Assembly (NCBI GenBank): GCA_964346815.1
Contig: CAYFWF010000067.1
Coordinates: 1 to 14,898, forward strand
Direction: 5' to 3'
DNA: 14,898 nucleotides
Source of the DNA: CAYFWF01 sp964346815
GTDB taxonomy: Bacteria > Acidobacteriota > Aminicenantia > Aminicenantales > Aminicenantaceae
The notes beneath the pieces were generated by a model. That model ran no database searches. It worked only from the letters and a program-made list of their open reading frames with translations, and had not been told where the DNA came from. Made by a program: the position numbers and the translations under genes. This document shows positions 14,587 through 14,898 of the stretch, piece after piece; within the stretch, counting starts at the first letter, position 1, and each line of letters begins with the position of its first letter.

Positions 14587-14898
14587 ATGAAACGTGGTGA
14601 GATGAAGGATAACGATCTTGTGAGAGAGTGCCTCCAAGGCAATGTAGAGTTTTACCGCGAGCTCATAGATCGATACCAAGATTATGTCATGGCTGTTGCC
14701 CTGAATATCTTGATGAATTACGAGGATGCACAGGACGTATGCCAGGAAGCCTTCCTCAAAGCCTTCAGGAATCTCGAAAAATTTGACTTACAGAAGAGCT
14801 TCAAAAACTGGTTCTATTCGTTGCTCTATAACTGTTGCCTGGATCATCTGAGGAAACGAAAAAGATTTTTCAAAATGCTGGGCAAATTCCGAGTCGAG
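14587..14898 (+). CDS. ECF-type RNA polymerase sigma factor (partial, runs off the window)
   Basis: The first 104 residues are present. Sigma region 2 covers about 22-90: EFYRELIDRYQDYVMAVALN (core binding), then YEDAQDVCQEAFLKAFRNLE (the D-A-x-D-x-x-Q-E-x-F signature of region 2.2), then FKNWFYSLLYNCCLDHLRKR (-10 recognition). Region 4 lies beyond the window edge. The start is uncertain: ATG at 14587 is used, with alternatives at ATG 14602 and TTG 14566, and none has a good ribosome site. Such genes are often followed by a cognate anti-sigma factor, which cannot be seen here. It follows the permease by 355 bp and has its own promoter, so it is a separate unit. Confidence 0.9.
   Translation, partial: MKRGEMKDNDLVRECLQGNVEFYRELIDRYQDYVMAVALNILMNYEDAQDVCQEAFLKAFRNLEKFDLQKSFKNWFYSLLYNCCLDHLRKRKRFFKMLGKFRVE

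Overview
The window reads as chromosome of a Gram-negative, TonB-using heterotroph of the Acidobacteriota / Candidatus Aminicenantes type. This placement is an inference from gene content; there is no rRNA or other marker gene here. The pointers are a GWxTD-domain protein, a sulfatase-fold enzyme with a TPR tail, an Oar-like TonB-dependent receptor with an N-terminal carboxypeptidase-regulatory-like domain, and a PadR regulator placed directly before a large MacB/FtsX-type permease with no ATPase beside it. Base composition is moderate (by eye in the mid 40s % GC), with no obvious foreign island.

Layout. Bases 1-36 are the last codons of an upstream FtsX-like permease. Bases 107-4311 (minus strand) hold two translationally coupled genes: a sulfatase-fold/TPR protein and a GWxTD/TPR protein, overlapping by ATGA. 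A clean intrinsic terminator (4403-4432) separates them from a 947-residue TonB-dependent receptor (4467-7310, minus). That receptor has a strong Shine-Dalgarno sequence and a promoter overlapped by a 9-bp inverted repeat. Upstream lies a two-gene minus-strand unit: a secreted cyanophycinase-type serine peptidase (8473-9339) followed by a MurR/RpiR-family regulator (7593-8453). A YfcC/DcuC-type membrane transporter (9738-11153, plus) diverges from it. Next come a PadR regulator (11323-11646) and an orphan FtsX/MacB permease (11655-14231), 8 bp apart. The PadR promoter carries three copies of a TTCGAAGTG operator-like word. From 14232 to 14586 there is no gene, but there is a structured repeat element, a short palindromic repeat and a good sigma-70-type promoter. 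The window ends inside an ECF-type sigma factor gene (14587 onward).

How the genes may work together. The peptidase, RpiR regulator, YfcC transporter and possibly the TonB receptor could form a scavenging module for an aspartate-rich or cyanophycin-like peptide: outer-membrane uptake, cleavage outside the cytoplasm, then import of the products. ATTTCAT words near all three transcription starts fit one regulator, but this is a hypothesis. The PadR-permease pair looks like a self-regulated unit. The sulfatase-fold enzyme has Thr where a formylglycine sulfatase needs Cys or Ser, so sulfatase activity should not be assumed. No tRNA, rRNA, CRISPR array, integrase or intact insertion sequence was seen.
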